NCBI GenBank assembly: GCA_025455065.1
Contig: JALONG010000010.1
Coordinates: 1 to 64,000 of the forward strand
Reading direction: 5' to 3'
From: Candidatus Kapaibacterium sp.
Lineage (GTDB): Bacteria > Bacteroidota > Ignavibacteria > Kapaibacteriales > UBA4661
DNA: 64,000 bases
Part shown: positions 1 through 8,769 of the stretch, piece after piece
Layout: each line of letters starts with the position of its first letter
How positions within the stretch are numbered: position 1 is the first letter of the stretch
Notes under the pieces: model-generated
The model's input: the letters and a program-made list of their open reading frames with translations, nothing else
What the model was told of the DNA's origin: nothing
The model's database searches: none
Program-made: the position numbers and the translations under genes

Positions 1-110
1 AGCAATGTAAAAAACTCTCGCCCAGCGTCTTTGCCAAAACTATCAAAGAACTCTTTCAAAACCTCTGGAAAACCTAGCAAAATCCGTTAGGTACTAAAAC
101 TCAATTACAT

Positions 111-224
111 TAGGACTTTCGCAAATTTGACGGGCAAGGGGTCAAGAACCCTTGTTAAATAAAGACTTAGCAACAAGGGGTCTTGACCCCTTGCTATAAA
201 AAATGCACTTTTGCGAAAGTCCTA
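111..224. repeat. Palindromic element with TAGGACTTTCGCA termini, copy 1
   Basis: The outer arms are TAGGACTTTCGCAAA (from 111) and its reverse complement TTTGCGAAAGTCCTA (to 224). Inside them lies a second inverted repeat, CAAGGGGTCAAGAACCCTTG against CAAGGGGTCTTGACCCCTTG, so the whole unit folds into one long hairpin. The same outer termini, around a different interior, recur at 2051-2231. No open reading frame of note lies inside. The form is that of a MITE-like or REP-like element, which is an inference. Confidence 0.8.
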
Positions 225-227
225 TAC

Positions 228-370
228 ATCAATAGTCTGGACATTTTTGAAGAGCCTAGGTTTTATGCGGGTTTCAAGCCACGTTGTTTTTTACTCGAAA
301 TCAAGGTTTTATACGGCTTCCAGCAAAATTTTCAGAGAACCGTAGCAAAAATGTCCAGGCTATTGATACA
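228..370. repeat. Imperfect palindrome of about 140 bp
   Basis: The left arm ATCAATAGTCTGGACATTTT (from 228) matches the reverse complement of the right arm, which ends near 370, with one mismatch over about 22 bases. The centre holds less well paired sequence. It directly abuts the preceding palindrome and is probably non-coding. Confidence 0.65.
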
Positions 371-403
371 TAAGAGTTTTCGTACCGAGCAGTAGGATGA
401 ATT

Positions 404-526
404 GGAACACGGATTTGGAGGATCAAGAGGATAATGATGATATTTTGCCCAAATTTGCCACAAGTTTTCATTGCGATTCCGAAAGAAATCCTCTTTATCT
501 TCACAATCCGGGCTTCATCCGCGTCC
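404..526. repeat. Degenerate palindrome of the GGATTGA/ATCCGCG type
   Basis: The left arm has ACACGGATTTGGAGGATC followed by GAGGAT and GATGAT units. The right arm has the complementary ATCCTC, ATCTTC, AATCC and TTCATCCGCG units. The two arms pair imperfectly. It resembles the better preserved element at 30742-30862. Confidence 0.5.
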
Positions 527-686
527 CTTTTCGCTACGCATACCAACTACGAAAACTCCGATGTTGGTAAAGAACAGGGGCATCTACAACTATAAAGGAT
601 AACATTGCTGTCTGTGCAGTTTAGAAATACTCGAACCACTGGAGGTGTGAGCTGTGATAAAATATCATACGCGACAAACCGCGCTA
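527..686. other. Gene-free stretch, nothing recognised
   Basis: This stretch lies between the palindrome cluster and the 3' end of the LolC/E-like gene. No hairpin with a T-tract, promoter-like motif or convincing reading frame was seen in it. Confidence 0.5.
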
Positions 687-1949
687 TTACTGAAACCGTA
701 GCGCCTTCAACAAACGAATTCTTCCGCCGACGACCGCTGGGATAAATGCCGCAAGGGCGCTCATACTCACGCTTACGCCCAGCACGAGTGCGTAATGCTG
801 CCACGCAAATTCAATCGGAACGGCTGAAAGAAAGTAAATGCTGCCTTGCAAACGGATAATCTGAAATTGTGCTTGCAAAGCGCATAAAAACAGGGCTAGG
901 AGGCATCCTGCCAAACTCGCACTTGTGCCGAGAATCATCCCTTGCAGTAGAAAAATGCGCGTAATGGCGCGGCGTTGCATCCCCAATGCGCGTAAAATGC
1001 CGATAGACGAGATTTTCTGCACCACCGTCATAAGCAGCGTTGCAACGATATTAAACACCGCGACAATCGTAATCAAGCCCAAAACAAGCGGTACGGGCTG
1101 CTTTTGCAGGTCAATCCATGCGAAAATATCGTTGTAAATTTCATAGACCGTCCGCACAAAAAACGGATACCCCAAGAGTTTTTCGAGCGCAGCAGCGTTG
1201 TCGTAAATGTGCGTCATGTCGTGAAGCAGAATATCAAAGCCGCTTGCAGCATCGCTCGGAACACCAAACATCCGTGCTGCAAGCGCAAAAGGGATATAGA
1301 CATACAATTCATCAAACGAACTCATGCCTGTTTCGTAGATGCCGACGATAGTAAATTGCTCAATAACAGCGCTTTGGAGCGCTTTTTCCGGCACGGTGGT
1401 TTGATTTGTCCCCTCAGCAAAGGTTTGTGCCGTCGCTTGGTCGGTGGAATAAATGACCAATTTTTTCCCGATTTCGAGACCAAGTTTTTGCGCAAGTTTT
1501 GAGCCAATGACGATTTCACGGGCTTCCGGCGAAGAAAATGCGTAGTTGCCCGCCAGCATATTGGAACGAATACCCCTGACGGCGCTTTCCGTTTCAATTC
1601 CTCGCACCATTACGCCGTCAATAAAGGTTTTCGACCGGGCTAATCCCTCTGCTTCAATATACGCCGCAACCGCACGGATATTGGGCTGCGCGGCAATACG
1701 TTCCAGCACGGAGGTTTTATTCATCAAGACTTTTTTATTGAAACCGCGAACTTCGATATGCGCCGTAAATTTCACCGCATTGGCATTTAATTCGCGCTCA
1801 AATCCGCCTAAAATTGCTAGTGCTAAAATCAGCGCCATACTCCCCAAAGCAACGCTCACAAACGCTACAAGCGAGGCAAATGCAAGCAAACGCCCTTCAG
1901 CAGAAGAGGCTTGCAAATAGCGCCGTGCAATAAACAGTGTGAGGTTCAT
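687..1949 (-). CDS. LolC/LolE-like ABC transporter permease (FtsX family)
   Basis: Inner-membrane permease of the lipoprotein-releasing (LolCDE) type, 420 residues, close to the usual length. It starts at the ATG at 1949 (MNLTLFIARRYLQ). The N-terminal IARRYL motif is typical of LolC/E and is followed by a first membrane helix (about residues 22-48). A large periplasmic domain comes next, then a C-terminal FtsX domain with three helices (about 290-410) containing the GILRALGM coupling-helix signature. In the family these proteins work with the ATPase LolD to extract lipoproteins from the inner membrane. No LolD gene lies beside it here, so the ATPase must be encoded elsewhere. A macrolide-export MacB-like role is a less likely alternative. 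Confidence 0.87.
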   Translation of the reverse strand: MNLTLFIARRYLQASSAEGRLLAFASLVAFVSVALGSMALILALAILGGFERELNANAVKFTAHIEVRGFNKKVLMNKTSVLERIAAQPNIRAVAAYIEAEGLARSKTFIDGVMVRGIETESAVRGIRSNMLAGNYAFSSPEAREIVIGSKLAQKLGLEIGKKLVIYSTDQATAQTFAEGTNQTTVPEKALQSAVIEQFTIVGIYETGMSSFDELYVYIPFALAARMFGVPSDAASGFDILLHDMTHIYDNAAALEKLLGYPFFVRTVYEIYNDIFAWIDLQKQPVPLVLGLITIVAVFNIVATLLMTVVQKISSIGILRALGMQRRAITRIFLLQGMILGTSASLAGCLLALFLCALQAQFQIIRLQGSIYFLSAVPIEFAWQHYALVLGVSVSMSALAAFIPAVVGGRIRLLKALRFQ

Positions 1950-2050
1950 GGAGGAAAGTTGAGAAAAGTATGAAGTATGGAACAAGTGAACGTTAGGATT
2001 GAAGCCATGTACAGCATTTTTTTTCTGCTTGCATACTTCATCATTTATAC

Positions 2051-2231
2051 TAGGACTTTCGCAAAAGAAGGAAAGTACGCAGATTGAAGATGATTAGATT
2101 GATTGAAGATGATTAGCGTAAGTGTTATTTTTGTACAATGATAACGCGGTTTGGTTGCATCATTTTCATCAATTCCATCATCTTCAATCTGCGTCCACTA
2201 TCGCATAATCGGAGTATTCTGCGAAAGTCAT
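2051..2231. repeat. Palindromic element with TAGGACTTTCGCA termini, copy 2
   Basis: The unit starts with TAGGACTTTCGCAAAA at 2051 and ends with TCTGCGAAAGTCATA, almost the same termini as the element at 111-224. Its interior is different: ACGCAGATTGAAGATGAT near 2077 is perfectly complementary to ATCATCTTCAATCTGCGT near 2175. It sits between two minus-strand genes. Confidence 0.8.
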
Positions 2232-2238
2232 ATATACT

Positions 2239-2264
2239 TGGCTTGAAGCCATGGCTTCAAGCCA
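2239..2264. repeat. Perfect 26-bp palindrome at the thioesterase stop codon
   Basis: GGCTTGAAGCC, an ATGG-centred core and GGCTTCAAGCC form an uninterrupted self-complementary sequence that includes the stop codon of the thioesterase gene (2257-2259). It could serve as a transcript 3'-end structure, but it has no loop and no clear T-tract. Confidence 0.7.
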
Positions 2265-2751
2265 GCGCAGCGAACATTTGCGCCACTTTCTGACCATCTA
2301 CCCCGAATTTTGCCGCCGGAACAGCCATAAACATTCCCTCGGCTTCGGCAAAAAGCATTTCCGTCCCGTTGTTCATGCCTATCATGGTGGATCGCATTGT
2401 TAAGCGGGGTCCGTCTATTTCGATTGTTGTTTCAATCATTGCACTTGTGCCAAGCGGAATCATTTGTTTGTACGTGGTATTCAAACGCATTGCGAGCGTT
2501 GCATGACCAATCGCCCACGCACTAAAAATCATCGCTTCCGACATTGCCGCAGCGATACTACCGCTATGTGCCAGCCCGGGCGGACCTTCCGCACCTGCGC
2601 CGAACTGTACCCGCACAACAAGCCCACCCGTATCGGTACGCTTAAAAAACTCCAACGCAAGCGCAGATGGGCTCTCTACGGCAACAAATGAGCGTCTGTC
2701 GCCAAGTGCTTTGACCATATTTACCGAAATCAAGAGGCTTTCGTCAATCAT
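2257..2751 (-). CDS. PaaI-family hotdog-fold thioesterase
   Basis: A 164-residue protein with the hotdog-fold pattern of PaaI-type acyl-CoA thioesterases. It has the HSGSIAAAMSEAMIFSAW segment (about residues 60-80), equivalent to the family's HGG...DEA helix, followed by the RLNTTYKQMIPLGTSAMIE strand (about 88-108). The second glycine of the classic HGG motif is replaced (HSG). The glutamate that usually acts in catalysis appears to be present in SEAM. The family hydrolyses acyl- or aryl-CoA esters, and the substrate cannot be told here. The methyltransferase gene lies upstream on the same strand about 120 bases away, so co-transcription is possible. Confidence 0.8.
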   Translation of the reverse strand: MIDESLLISVNMVKALGDRRSFVAVESPSALALEFFKRTDTGGLVVRVQFGAGAEGPPGLAHSGSIAAAMSEAMIFSAWAIGHATLAMRLNTTYKQMIPLGTSAMIETTIEIDGPRLTMRSTMIGMNNGTEMLFAEAEGMFMAVPAAKFGVDGQKVAQMFAALA

Positions 2752-2873
2752 AGTTCACCTTTGGAGATTTCCGTCACGAGATTCTATCAATGCTTGACTT
2801 GAAAAAAATTTGGTGAATTTATGCTGCGTAACTTACGTTTTCAGAGCCTTTTCTGCAACAAGATTATGCACCA

Positions 2874-3614
2874 TCACACACGCCCTAAGCGCAAATGCAA
2901 TTTCCAACGTACGGGCAAAGGTGCATGAGGATTCTCCCAAACAGCGCGTAATTCCTGCTCTACTACGGGCAGAGGGCTTTCGCCGTGTTGTTTTTGATAA
3001 TTCGCCACACCCGACCACGAGCGATAATACCCAAGCACATCCTCAAGATTCCATGCGGCTTCCATGAAAACATTCGGTGCAGCAATTTCGGCAAACGGGA
3101 AGGGAATTGTTGCATATTTCTCATCCACCCACTTGCGTTCCGGCGGGAAATAGGAGCAAACACGGGCGTAAAAATTTTGCATGACAGCGTCTATCTCCGG
3201 CGTAATGGTGCTATGTGTGTATGTCCAAACAGCCAGTAAACCGCCCGGACGCACAACGCGGCGTACTTCAGTATAAAACCGCTCCCAATCAAACCAATGA
3301 AGCGCCTGCGCAACTGTGCAGACATCCACCGAAGCCGCATCCAAACCCGACGCTTCCGCAGATGCTACGCGGTATTCCACATTTTGGTGCTGCTCTGCGG
3401 CGGCAATTTGCTGTGCGCTGGCATCAGTCGCAATAACGTGAGGGAAATACCACGCAAGTGCGCGGGCGGCTTGTCCGCTTCCTGTGGCACAATCCCACGC
3501 ACGTTCGGGCTTGCGGGTTTGTTCTGCTAAAAAACGAAAGAGTGCATCGGGGTATGTGGGGCGGTGGCGAGCATAATCGCTTGCTAACGAGGAAAAGTGG
3601 TCTTTGAAGGACAT
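2874..3614 (-). CDS. Class I SAM-dependent methyltransferase (type 11)
   Basis: A 246-residue soluble enzyme with a Rossmann-type SAM-binding fold. Motif I is the modified WDCATGSGQAARALA (about residues 39-54). It is followed by the acidic loop VIATDASAQQIAAAE (motif II), SVDVCTVAQALHWFD (motif IV) and RVVRPGGLLAVWTY (motif V). The ALHWFDW segment is common in the trans-aconitate/ubiquinone-type methyltransferase group. The substrate is unknown. It begins with MSFKDHFSSLASDYARHRPT, a typical opening for this subgroup, which supports the chosen start. A palindromic repeat lies just upstream. Confidence 0.85.
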   Translation of the reverse strand: MSFKDHFSSLASDYARHRPTYPDALFRFLAEQTRKPERAWDCATGSGQAARALAWYFPHVIATDASAQQIAAAEQHQNVEYRVASAEASGLDAASVDVCTVAQALHWFDWERFYTEVRRVVRPGGLLAVWTYTHSTITPEIDAVMQNFYARVCSYFPPERKWVDEKYATIPFPFAEIAAPNVFMEAAWNLEDVLGYYRSWSGVANYQKQHGESPLPVVEQELRAVWENPHAPLPVRWKLHLRLGRV

Positions 3615-3648
3615 GAGACGATAGCAAAAAGAAAAAATTCAGGGATTA

Positions 3649-3763
3649 GACACGGAAAGCGCGGATTTCACGGAACTGCGCGGATTTTTTCGTATTTCGG
3701 GGGCAATTTAACGATTTCTCGCAGATCCGATTCCGTGCAAATCCGTGTTCTCGTGCTGTCCGT
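3649..3763. repeat. CACGGA/CGCGGATTT periodic palindrome
   Basis: The left arm repeats CACGGA, CGCGGATTT, CACGGA and CGCGGATTT at roughly 9-10 base spacing (3649-3687). The right arm (3720-3763) carries the complementary ATCCG, TTCCGTG, AATCCGTG, CGTG and TCCGT units. It lies between the methyltransferase and the cyclase genes. Confidence 0.65.
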
Positions 3764-3789
3764 ATCAAAAATTCTCACAACACAAGCAT

Positions 3790-6700
3790 TTACGCTATTT
3801 CTCGCACAACAAAGTATGTTTTCATCATACCTTTGCCTTTGACCTCAATCAAACCGCGCTCTTCAAACTCAAAACGGTCTTTGAGCGCAAGATACACTTC
3901 CTCACTGCACTGAATCCGGCTTGGCTCACCGCTTGATTCCATGCGGCTTGCAGTGTTCACTGTGTCGCCCCAAAGGTCGTACGCAAATTTCCGCATTCCG
4001 ATAACTCCCGCCACGACTGCACCCGTGTGAACACCGATGCGAATGCTGATTTTTTCGTCGGTGTCGGCGGTTAAATCGTGAATTTGCCGAATCGCTTCCA
4101 GTCCCATGCGAATAACTTGCGCTGCATGGTCGTGCATCGGGTCAGGAAGTCCGCCCACAGCCATATACGCATCGCCGATGGTCTTGATTTTTTCTAAATG
4201 ATACTTTTCCGCTAAATGGTCAAGCGTCGTAAAAACCATGCTCAAATTTTCGACTAAATGCTCCGGCGGAATACGTGCGGACATATTGGTAAAACCGACA
4301 ATATCAGCAAACATCACCGTTACGCTCTCAAATTTATCGGCAATGATTTTTTCCCCGGACATAAGGCGCTGTGCGATTTGCGGAGGCAAAATGTTGAGCA
4401 GCAAACGGTCGGATTTTGAGCGCTCTTCTTCGATAACTTGATTTTTTTCCTGTAATTGGGAGTTGCTCATTTCGATTTGGAAATTTTTCTCCTGCAATTC
4501 CGTGTTGTTCATCTCAATTTCTCGCGCCTGTTCGTCCAAAATCTTGACTTGGCGCTGAATTTCCGCCGTTCTGTCATCTACAAGTTTCGCTAATTCGCGT
4601 TCACGCTGCTTTGCCACACGTAAGCGCCATTGCAAAAAGCCCCAGACCGCAGCCATAAGCGCAAAGACGCACAAAATCAAGAACCACCACGTTTGGTAAA
4701 AACGTGGGCGCAGTTCGATACGCAATTCCGCACCGACATCGTTCCAGGTGCCGTCGTTGTTGCAGGCTTGCACACGGAACACGTATTCACGCGGGGAAAG
4801 ATTAGTGTAGTATGCTTCGCGGCGCTTACCCACGTCAATCCAATCTTCATCAAACCCCTCTAAACGATAGCGAAAGCGCACATTGTCGGGAAACAAGAGA
4901 GAAAGCGCGGTGTAGCGAATCGTAATGCGGTCTGTACCGGCGCGGAGTTGAACAATTCCGCCGTCTTCCGGCACGGTTACTCGTTTGTCGTTTGCCAAAA
5001 CTTCTTCAATCAGCACGGGCGGCGGAATGGTATTGCGCACAAGACGCTCCGGTGAAAAGCGCACCACACCTTTCATCGTCGGGAACCAGAATTGCCCGTG
5101 GCTGTCGAAAAATGCTGCGGGTTGGTTGTTGCCGTTGCACTCCGCGCTGCGCATTCCGTCGCTTTTTCCATAAGAAACCACTTCTACTTGCGTACGTTGC
5201 CCTGCCAGAAACTCGCGTACTTGCTGCTTTGGAATGCAGTAAATCCCGCCCAGCGCTGTCAGCCAATAATTTCCTTGTTTGTCTTGAATCATCTGGCGCG
5301 TTGCTTCTTCGGGCAGACCGTTTTGGCTGGAAAGTATTTTCAGCGAAGCCGCATTATTCGTGCCTTTGTTGGTATTTTCCTGCCAAAGTGCGATGCCAAA
5401 TTGTGTACCAATCCACATCGTGCCTTCGTCATCGCACGTTACATACAGCGCGGAATTGCTGGGCAATCCTTGTTTTTGGCGGATTGCGGTGATGGTGCCG
5501 TTTTGGTCAATAATGTTCACACCGCCGTCGCGTGTAGCCAACCACAAGCGTTTGCGGCGGTCTTGGGCGATATTGAAGATGTAATCGCTCGTCAAACCGT
5601 CTTTCGTGGAAAGCGCCGGAGTGAGCATTGGTGCGCCCTGAGCGGTATAATCAATTTTAAGCAACCCACCACCAAACGAACCTACCCAAACTTGGTCGTT
5701 GTGGTCGCGGTAGAGCGCTCGGATGATGTTGTGCATGATGTCGGCGCTGCTTGTAAGCTGCGTAAATCCCCCATTTTCATAACGAAGCAGCCCCAAACCT
5801 ACCGTTCCAAACCACACGCGCCCTTTGCCGTCGTCGCTGATAGCCCGCACAAAAGCGCCTTCGGGGATACCTTTGGTATTGGTGTGGTCGAGGTGACGGG
5901 GTTTGTCGTCTTGTACAAGCGTAATGCCGGCATTGTAAAAACTGCCCATCCAGACACGCTTTGAGTGGTCTTCAAAGACAGTGGAAACGATGTCGGGAAA
6001 ATTTTCTTTTTTGCCAAATGCCGTAAATTTCGGCTCTTTGATGCGGTCAATGCCGCTTCCACCCGCAGCAATCCACATACTTCCTTCGTAATCTTCGCAT
6101 AGCGCCAAAATCGTATTGCTGGAAAGCGCCGTATTACTCGAGTTGAAGACTGTTATGATACCATTTGCAAGGCGACACAGCCCATTTCCCGTGCCAATCC
6201 AAAGCGTACCGTTGCGGTGGACAATCAAGCCGGAAACCGCGTTACTGCTCAGTCCGTTTGCATCGGTGATACTGCGAATAAACACACCGTCTTTGCGGCA
6301 CTGCACACCACGCGAAGCCGTACCAATCCACACCGCGCCGGAGCTGTCTGCCGCGAGCGCCGTAATCACGTTGTCCGCAAGCCCGTCAGCCTGTGAAATA
6401 TGTTTAGTTTGACCATTTTCCACCACATACAGCCCGTCTTGCTGCGTACCAATCCAGATGCGGTGTTGAGCGTCTTCGACAATAGCGGAAATTTCTACCG
6501 GAGGGATATTGCCGGCTAATTGTGGCTTAGAAACGATGCCCGCATCGGATTCGTGGACAATCAGCGCACCATTTTGTGTTCCAGCCCAGACAATGCCGCG
6601 TGAATCCTGAAACACCGTGCGAATAACGCTATACAACTCGCTTGTGTCGCTGCTGTGCTGCGTAAATTTTCCGTTCCAATGCCGAAACAAGCCGTTTCCG

Positions 6701-7074
6701 CCTGTTCCAATCCACAGCGCACCATCCTTGGCTGCGTAGAGGGCTTTCATGTCCGTACCGCGCAAACCCTTTGCATTGGTGCTGTCTAAAATCACAAACC
6801 GCGCACCGTCAAAGCGCAGAAGCCCTGAGGAAGTCGCAATCCAGATGTAACCGTCGGTTGTTTGCGCAATGCTCACCGGCGCAATGTCCTTGGGCAAAGG
6901 TGGAGAGCCGCTTTCGCTTGTCCACGTATCGTAGAGGTATTGCGAAGGCAGTTTGGTGGGGGAAAGGCTTGGGAGGAAGGCAGGACGCGGCGCGGGAACT
7001 GTTTGCGCAAGAAGAATTTCTCCCCAAAACAGCACAAAACAAAGCATTACTCCCACTTGTCGTACCTTCGGCAT
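3790..7074 (-). CDS. Two-component-propeller receptor with class III adenylate cyclase output
   Basis: A large transmembrane sensor of about 1094 residues. A signal peptide (MPKVRQVGVMLCFVLFW, ending in LLAQ) supports the start at 7074, although upstream in-frame ATGs exist. The N-terminal two thirds contain repeated blades of the type GxIWIATSSGLLRFDG and GxVWIGTxxxGL (two-component regulator propeller), followed by a Y_Y_Y domain (YRLEGFDEDWIDVG). One membrane helix (WWFLILCVFALMAAVWGFL) comes next, then a coiled coil with repeated ELQEKN/QLQEKN and the catalytic domain. Metal-binding aspartates are visible in FADIVGF and IGDAYMAV. The adenine-specifying lysine (KIKTIGD) and aspartate (YDLWGDTVN) point to ATP rather than GTP. 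It probably turns a periplasmic signal into cAMP. The ligand is unknown. Confidence 0.9.
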   Translation of the reverse strand: MPKVRQVGVMLCFVLFWGEILLAQTVPAPRPAFLPSLSPTKLPSQYLYDTWTSESGSPPLPKDIAPVSIAQTTDGYIWIATSSGLLRFDGARFVILDSTNAKGLRGTDMKALYAAKDGALWIGTGGNGLFRHWNGKFTQHSSDTSELYSVIRTVFQDSRGIVWAGTQNGALIVHESDAGIVSKPQLAGNIPPVEISAIVEDAQHRIWIGTQQDGLYVVENGQTKHISQADGLADNVITALAADSSGAVWIGTASRGVQCRKDGVFIRSITDANGLSSNAVSGLIVHRNGTLWIGTGNGLCRLANGIITVFNSSNTALSSNTILALCEDYEGSMWIAAGGSGIDRIKEPKFTAFGKKENFPDIVSTVFEDHSKRVWMGSFYNAGITLVQDDKPRHLDHTNTKGIPEGAFVRAISDDGKGRVWFGTVGLGLLRYENGGFTQLTSSADIMHNIIRALYRDHNDQVWVGSFGGGLLKIDYTAQGAPMLTPALSTKDGLTSDYIFNIAQDRRKRLWLATRDGGVNIIDQNGTITAIRQKQGLPSNSALYVTCDDEGTMWIGTQFGIALWQENTNKGTNNAASLKILSSQNGLPEEATRQMIQDKQGNYWLTALGGIYCIPKQQVREFLAGQRTQVEVVSYGKSDGMRSAECNGNNQPAAFFDSHGQFWFPTMKGVVRFSPERLVRNTIPPPVLIEEVLANDKRVTVPEDGGIVQLRAGTDRITIRYTALSLLFPDNVRFRYRLEGFDEDWIDVGKRREAYYTNLSPREYVFRVQACNNDGTWNDVGAELRIELRPRFYQTWWFLILCVFALMAAVWGFLQWRLRVAKQRERELAKLVDDRTAEIQRQVKILDEQAREIEMNNTELQEKNFQIEMSNSQLQEKNQVIEEERSKSDRLLLNILPPQIAQRLMSGEKIIADKFESVTVMFADIVGFTNMSARIPPEHLVENLSMVFTTLDHLAEKYHLEKIKTIGDAYMAVGGLPDPMHDHAAQVIRMGLEAIRQIHDLTADTDEKISIRIGVHTGAVVAGVIGMRKFAYDLWGDTVNTASRMESSGEPSRIQCSEEVYLALKDRFEFEERGLIEVKGKGMMKTYFVVREIA

Positions 7075-7497
7075 AGACCAACAGCAAAGCCGCATCATCA
7101 GGCTGTGCAGTATCGTTGTATGGAACGCAGAAGAAAAGAAAAAAGAAGTGTGAATCACGCTTGTAATGCTGCTTGGTAAGGTGCGGGAAATTATGCGGGT
7201 TTGCATCGGATTGATGCGACAAACAAACCGAAATTTACTACTTTGTCACCCAATCAACCAAGCCTAAAATGCGAGAGCAGACTTTTTTATGAAAAATGTT
7301 TGTGCTTCCTGCTACAATTTTTGATTGTTGCAGAAAATCAATCATGGTAACGATTTCGGTCTGCCTGTACAATAATTCTTGCAAAATCAAAGCCGTGTAG
7401 ATAGCAAGAAATTTGTATCTTAGCAAGCGGGAACAGTAAGTGTTCTCGTTTTTTTTTGCTGCACAAGGTTTCATCACACTTCCAAAGTAATCTCCCT
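7075..7497. other. Divergent intergenic region, no gene recognised
   Basis: This region separates the minus-strand cyclase from plus-strand cinA, so both promoters should lie here. A near match to the Bacteroidota -7 motif (GAAATTTG, 7408-7415) occurs upstream of cinA without a well-placed -33 element. Upstream in-frame ATGs of the cyclase also fall here (for example at 7095, 7098 and 7206), leaving its exact start open. Confidence 0.4.
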
Positions 7498-8769
7498 ATG
7501 ACAATCGCATTACTCACCATCGGCGACGAAATTTGCATCGGTCAAATTGTGAACACCAATGCTGCATGGATGGCGGAAGCCTGTGCGAAAGAAGGCTGGA
7601 GAGTGCTTGCACACTCGGTTGTGGGAGATGAATTACCAAATATTCTCAACGAATTTCAACGATTGTTGGGGCTTGCCGATGCTGTTCTTATCACCGGAGG
7701 ACTCGGTCCAACGCATGATGACCGCACCAAAACTGCGCTGGTGGAATTTTTGCATGACACGCTCGTTTTGCATGAACCGACATTGGAACATTTACGCAAC
7801 CTGTTTAAGCGCTTAGGACGAGATTTGACCGAGCGCAATGCCGCACAAGCACTGCTTCCCGGCAAATGTACCGTCTTGCAAAACGACAAAGGCACTGCCG
7901 CAGGAATGTGGTTTACGCTTTCCGCAGGAACAATGCACAATGCTTCCAAGCGTGATAAAATCATGGTTTCTATGCCCGGAGTGCCGCACGAAATGAAACA
8001 CCTCATGCAAGACCGCGTTATTCCACGCTTGCGTGAACTCTCTGCAAACGACGCTGTGATGCGCTATACAACGCTTTTGACCACAGGCATTGCAGAATCC
8101 ACGCTTGCCGACCTCATCGGCGATGTCGAACCGATATTGGAAGGGCAGGAACTCGCGTTTTTGCCATCGCCTTCGGGCGTGAAATTGCGGATTACCGTCA
8201 CAGCTGCCAACAGAGTAAGTGCTGATGCGCTTTTGGAGAGAATTGAAGAACGCATCCGCGCACGGGCAAACAAATTTATTTTCGGTAAAGATGGCGACAC
8301 CTACGATGCGGTTGTCGGTGCGTTGCTTGCGAAACGCGGTTTGACAGTCGCCGTGGCGGAAAGCTGCACAGGCGGTTTGTTGGGTGCAACGCTGACAATG
8401 AAACCCGGCGCATCGGCATATTTCCTTGGTGGTGTGCAATGTTACAGCAACGACGCAAAAATGCGGTTTGTGGGCGTAAAACCCGAAACGCTGCGTCTGC
8501 ATGGCGCTGTCAGCGAAGAAACAGCACGGGAACTCGCTTTCGGGATTTGTGAGCGCTTTCAATCCGACATCGGCATTTCGGTAACAGGCATCGCTGGACC
8601 GGACGGCGGAACGCCGGAAAAGCCCGTCGGGACTATCTGGGTGGGCATTGCCGACAAAAAATCAGTGGAAGCACATAAATACACCGTCGGCGGCGACCGC
8701 ATCGTAAACCGTGAACGCGCCGTCGCTGCTGCTTTACAACTCCTTTTCAAGAAAGTTTCCGGTGTGTAA
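7498..8769 (+). CDS. cinA: CinA family protein (nicotinamide-nucleotide amidase)
   Basis: A 423-residue two-domain protein. The N-terminal MoCF/COG1058 domain begins MTIALLTIGDEICIGQIVNTNA (about residues 1-24) and has the GGLGPTHDD motif near residue 67. The C-terminal CinA amidase domain (about 260-420) carries AVAESCTGGLLGATLT, with the catalytic serine, and SVTGIAGPDGGTPEKPVGTI. Family members hydrolyse ADP-ribose and deamidate nicotinamide mononucleotide, recycling pyridine nucleotides in the cytoplasm. The ATG at 7498 is chosen because the conserved N-terminal strand starts there. No Shine-Dalgarno sequence precedes it. The stop codon overlaps the start of the TPR gene by one base (TAATG), implying coupled translation. 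Confidence 0.94.
   Translation: MTIALLTIGDEICIGQIVNTNAAWMAEACAKEGWRVLAHSVVGDELPNILNEFQRLLGLADAVLITGGLGPTHDDRTKTALVEFLHDTLVLHEPTLEHLRNLFKRLGRDLTERNAAQALLPGKCTVLQNDKGTAAGMWFTLSAGTMHNASKRDKIMVSMPGVPHEMKHLMQDRVIPRLRELSANDAVMRYTTLLTTGIAESTLADLIGDVEPILEGQELAFLPSPSGVKLRITVTAANRVSADALLERIEERIRARANKFIFGKDGDTYDAVVGALLAKRGLTVAVAESCTGGLLGATLTMKPGASAYFLGGVQCYSNDAKMRFVGVKPETLRLHGAVSEETARELAFGICERFQSDIGISVTGIAGPDGGTPEKPVGTIWVGIADKKSVEAHKYTVGGDRIVNRERAVAAALQLLFKKVSGV

Noticed and set aside
5092-5964. Long plus-strand reading frame (290 codons) opposite the cyclase gene
   Set aside because: It is the antisense of the propeller repeats, has no family pattern and no start context. The opposite strand has clear domains throughout.
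7813-8562. Long minus-strand reading frame (249 codons) inside cinA
   Set aside because: Cys/His/Arg-rich composition typical of an antisense frame, while the plus strand encodes all CinA motifs.
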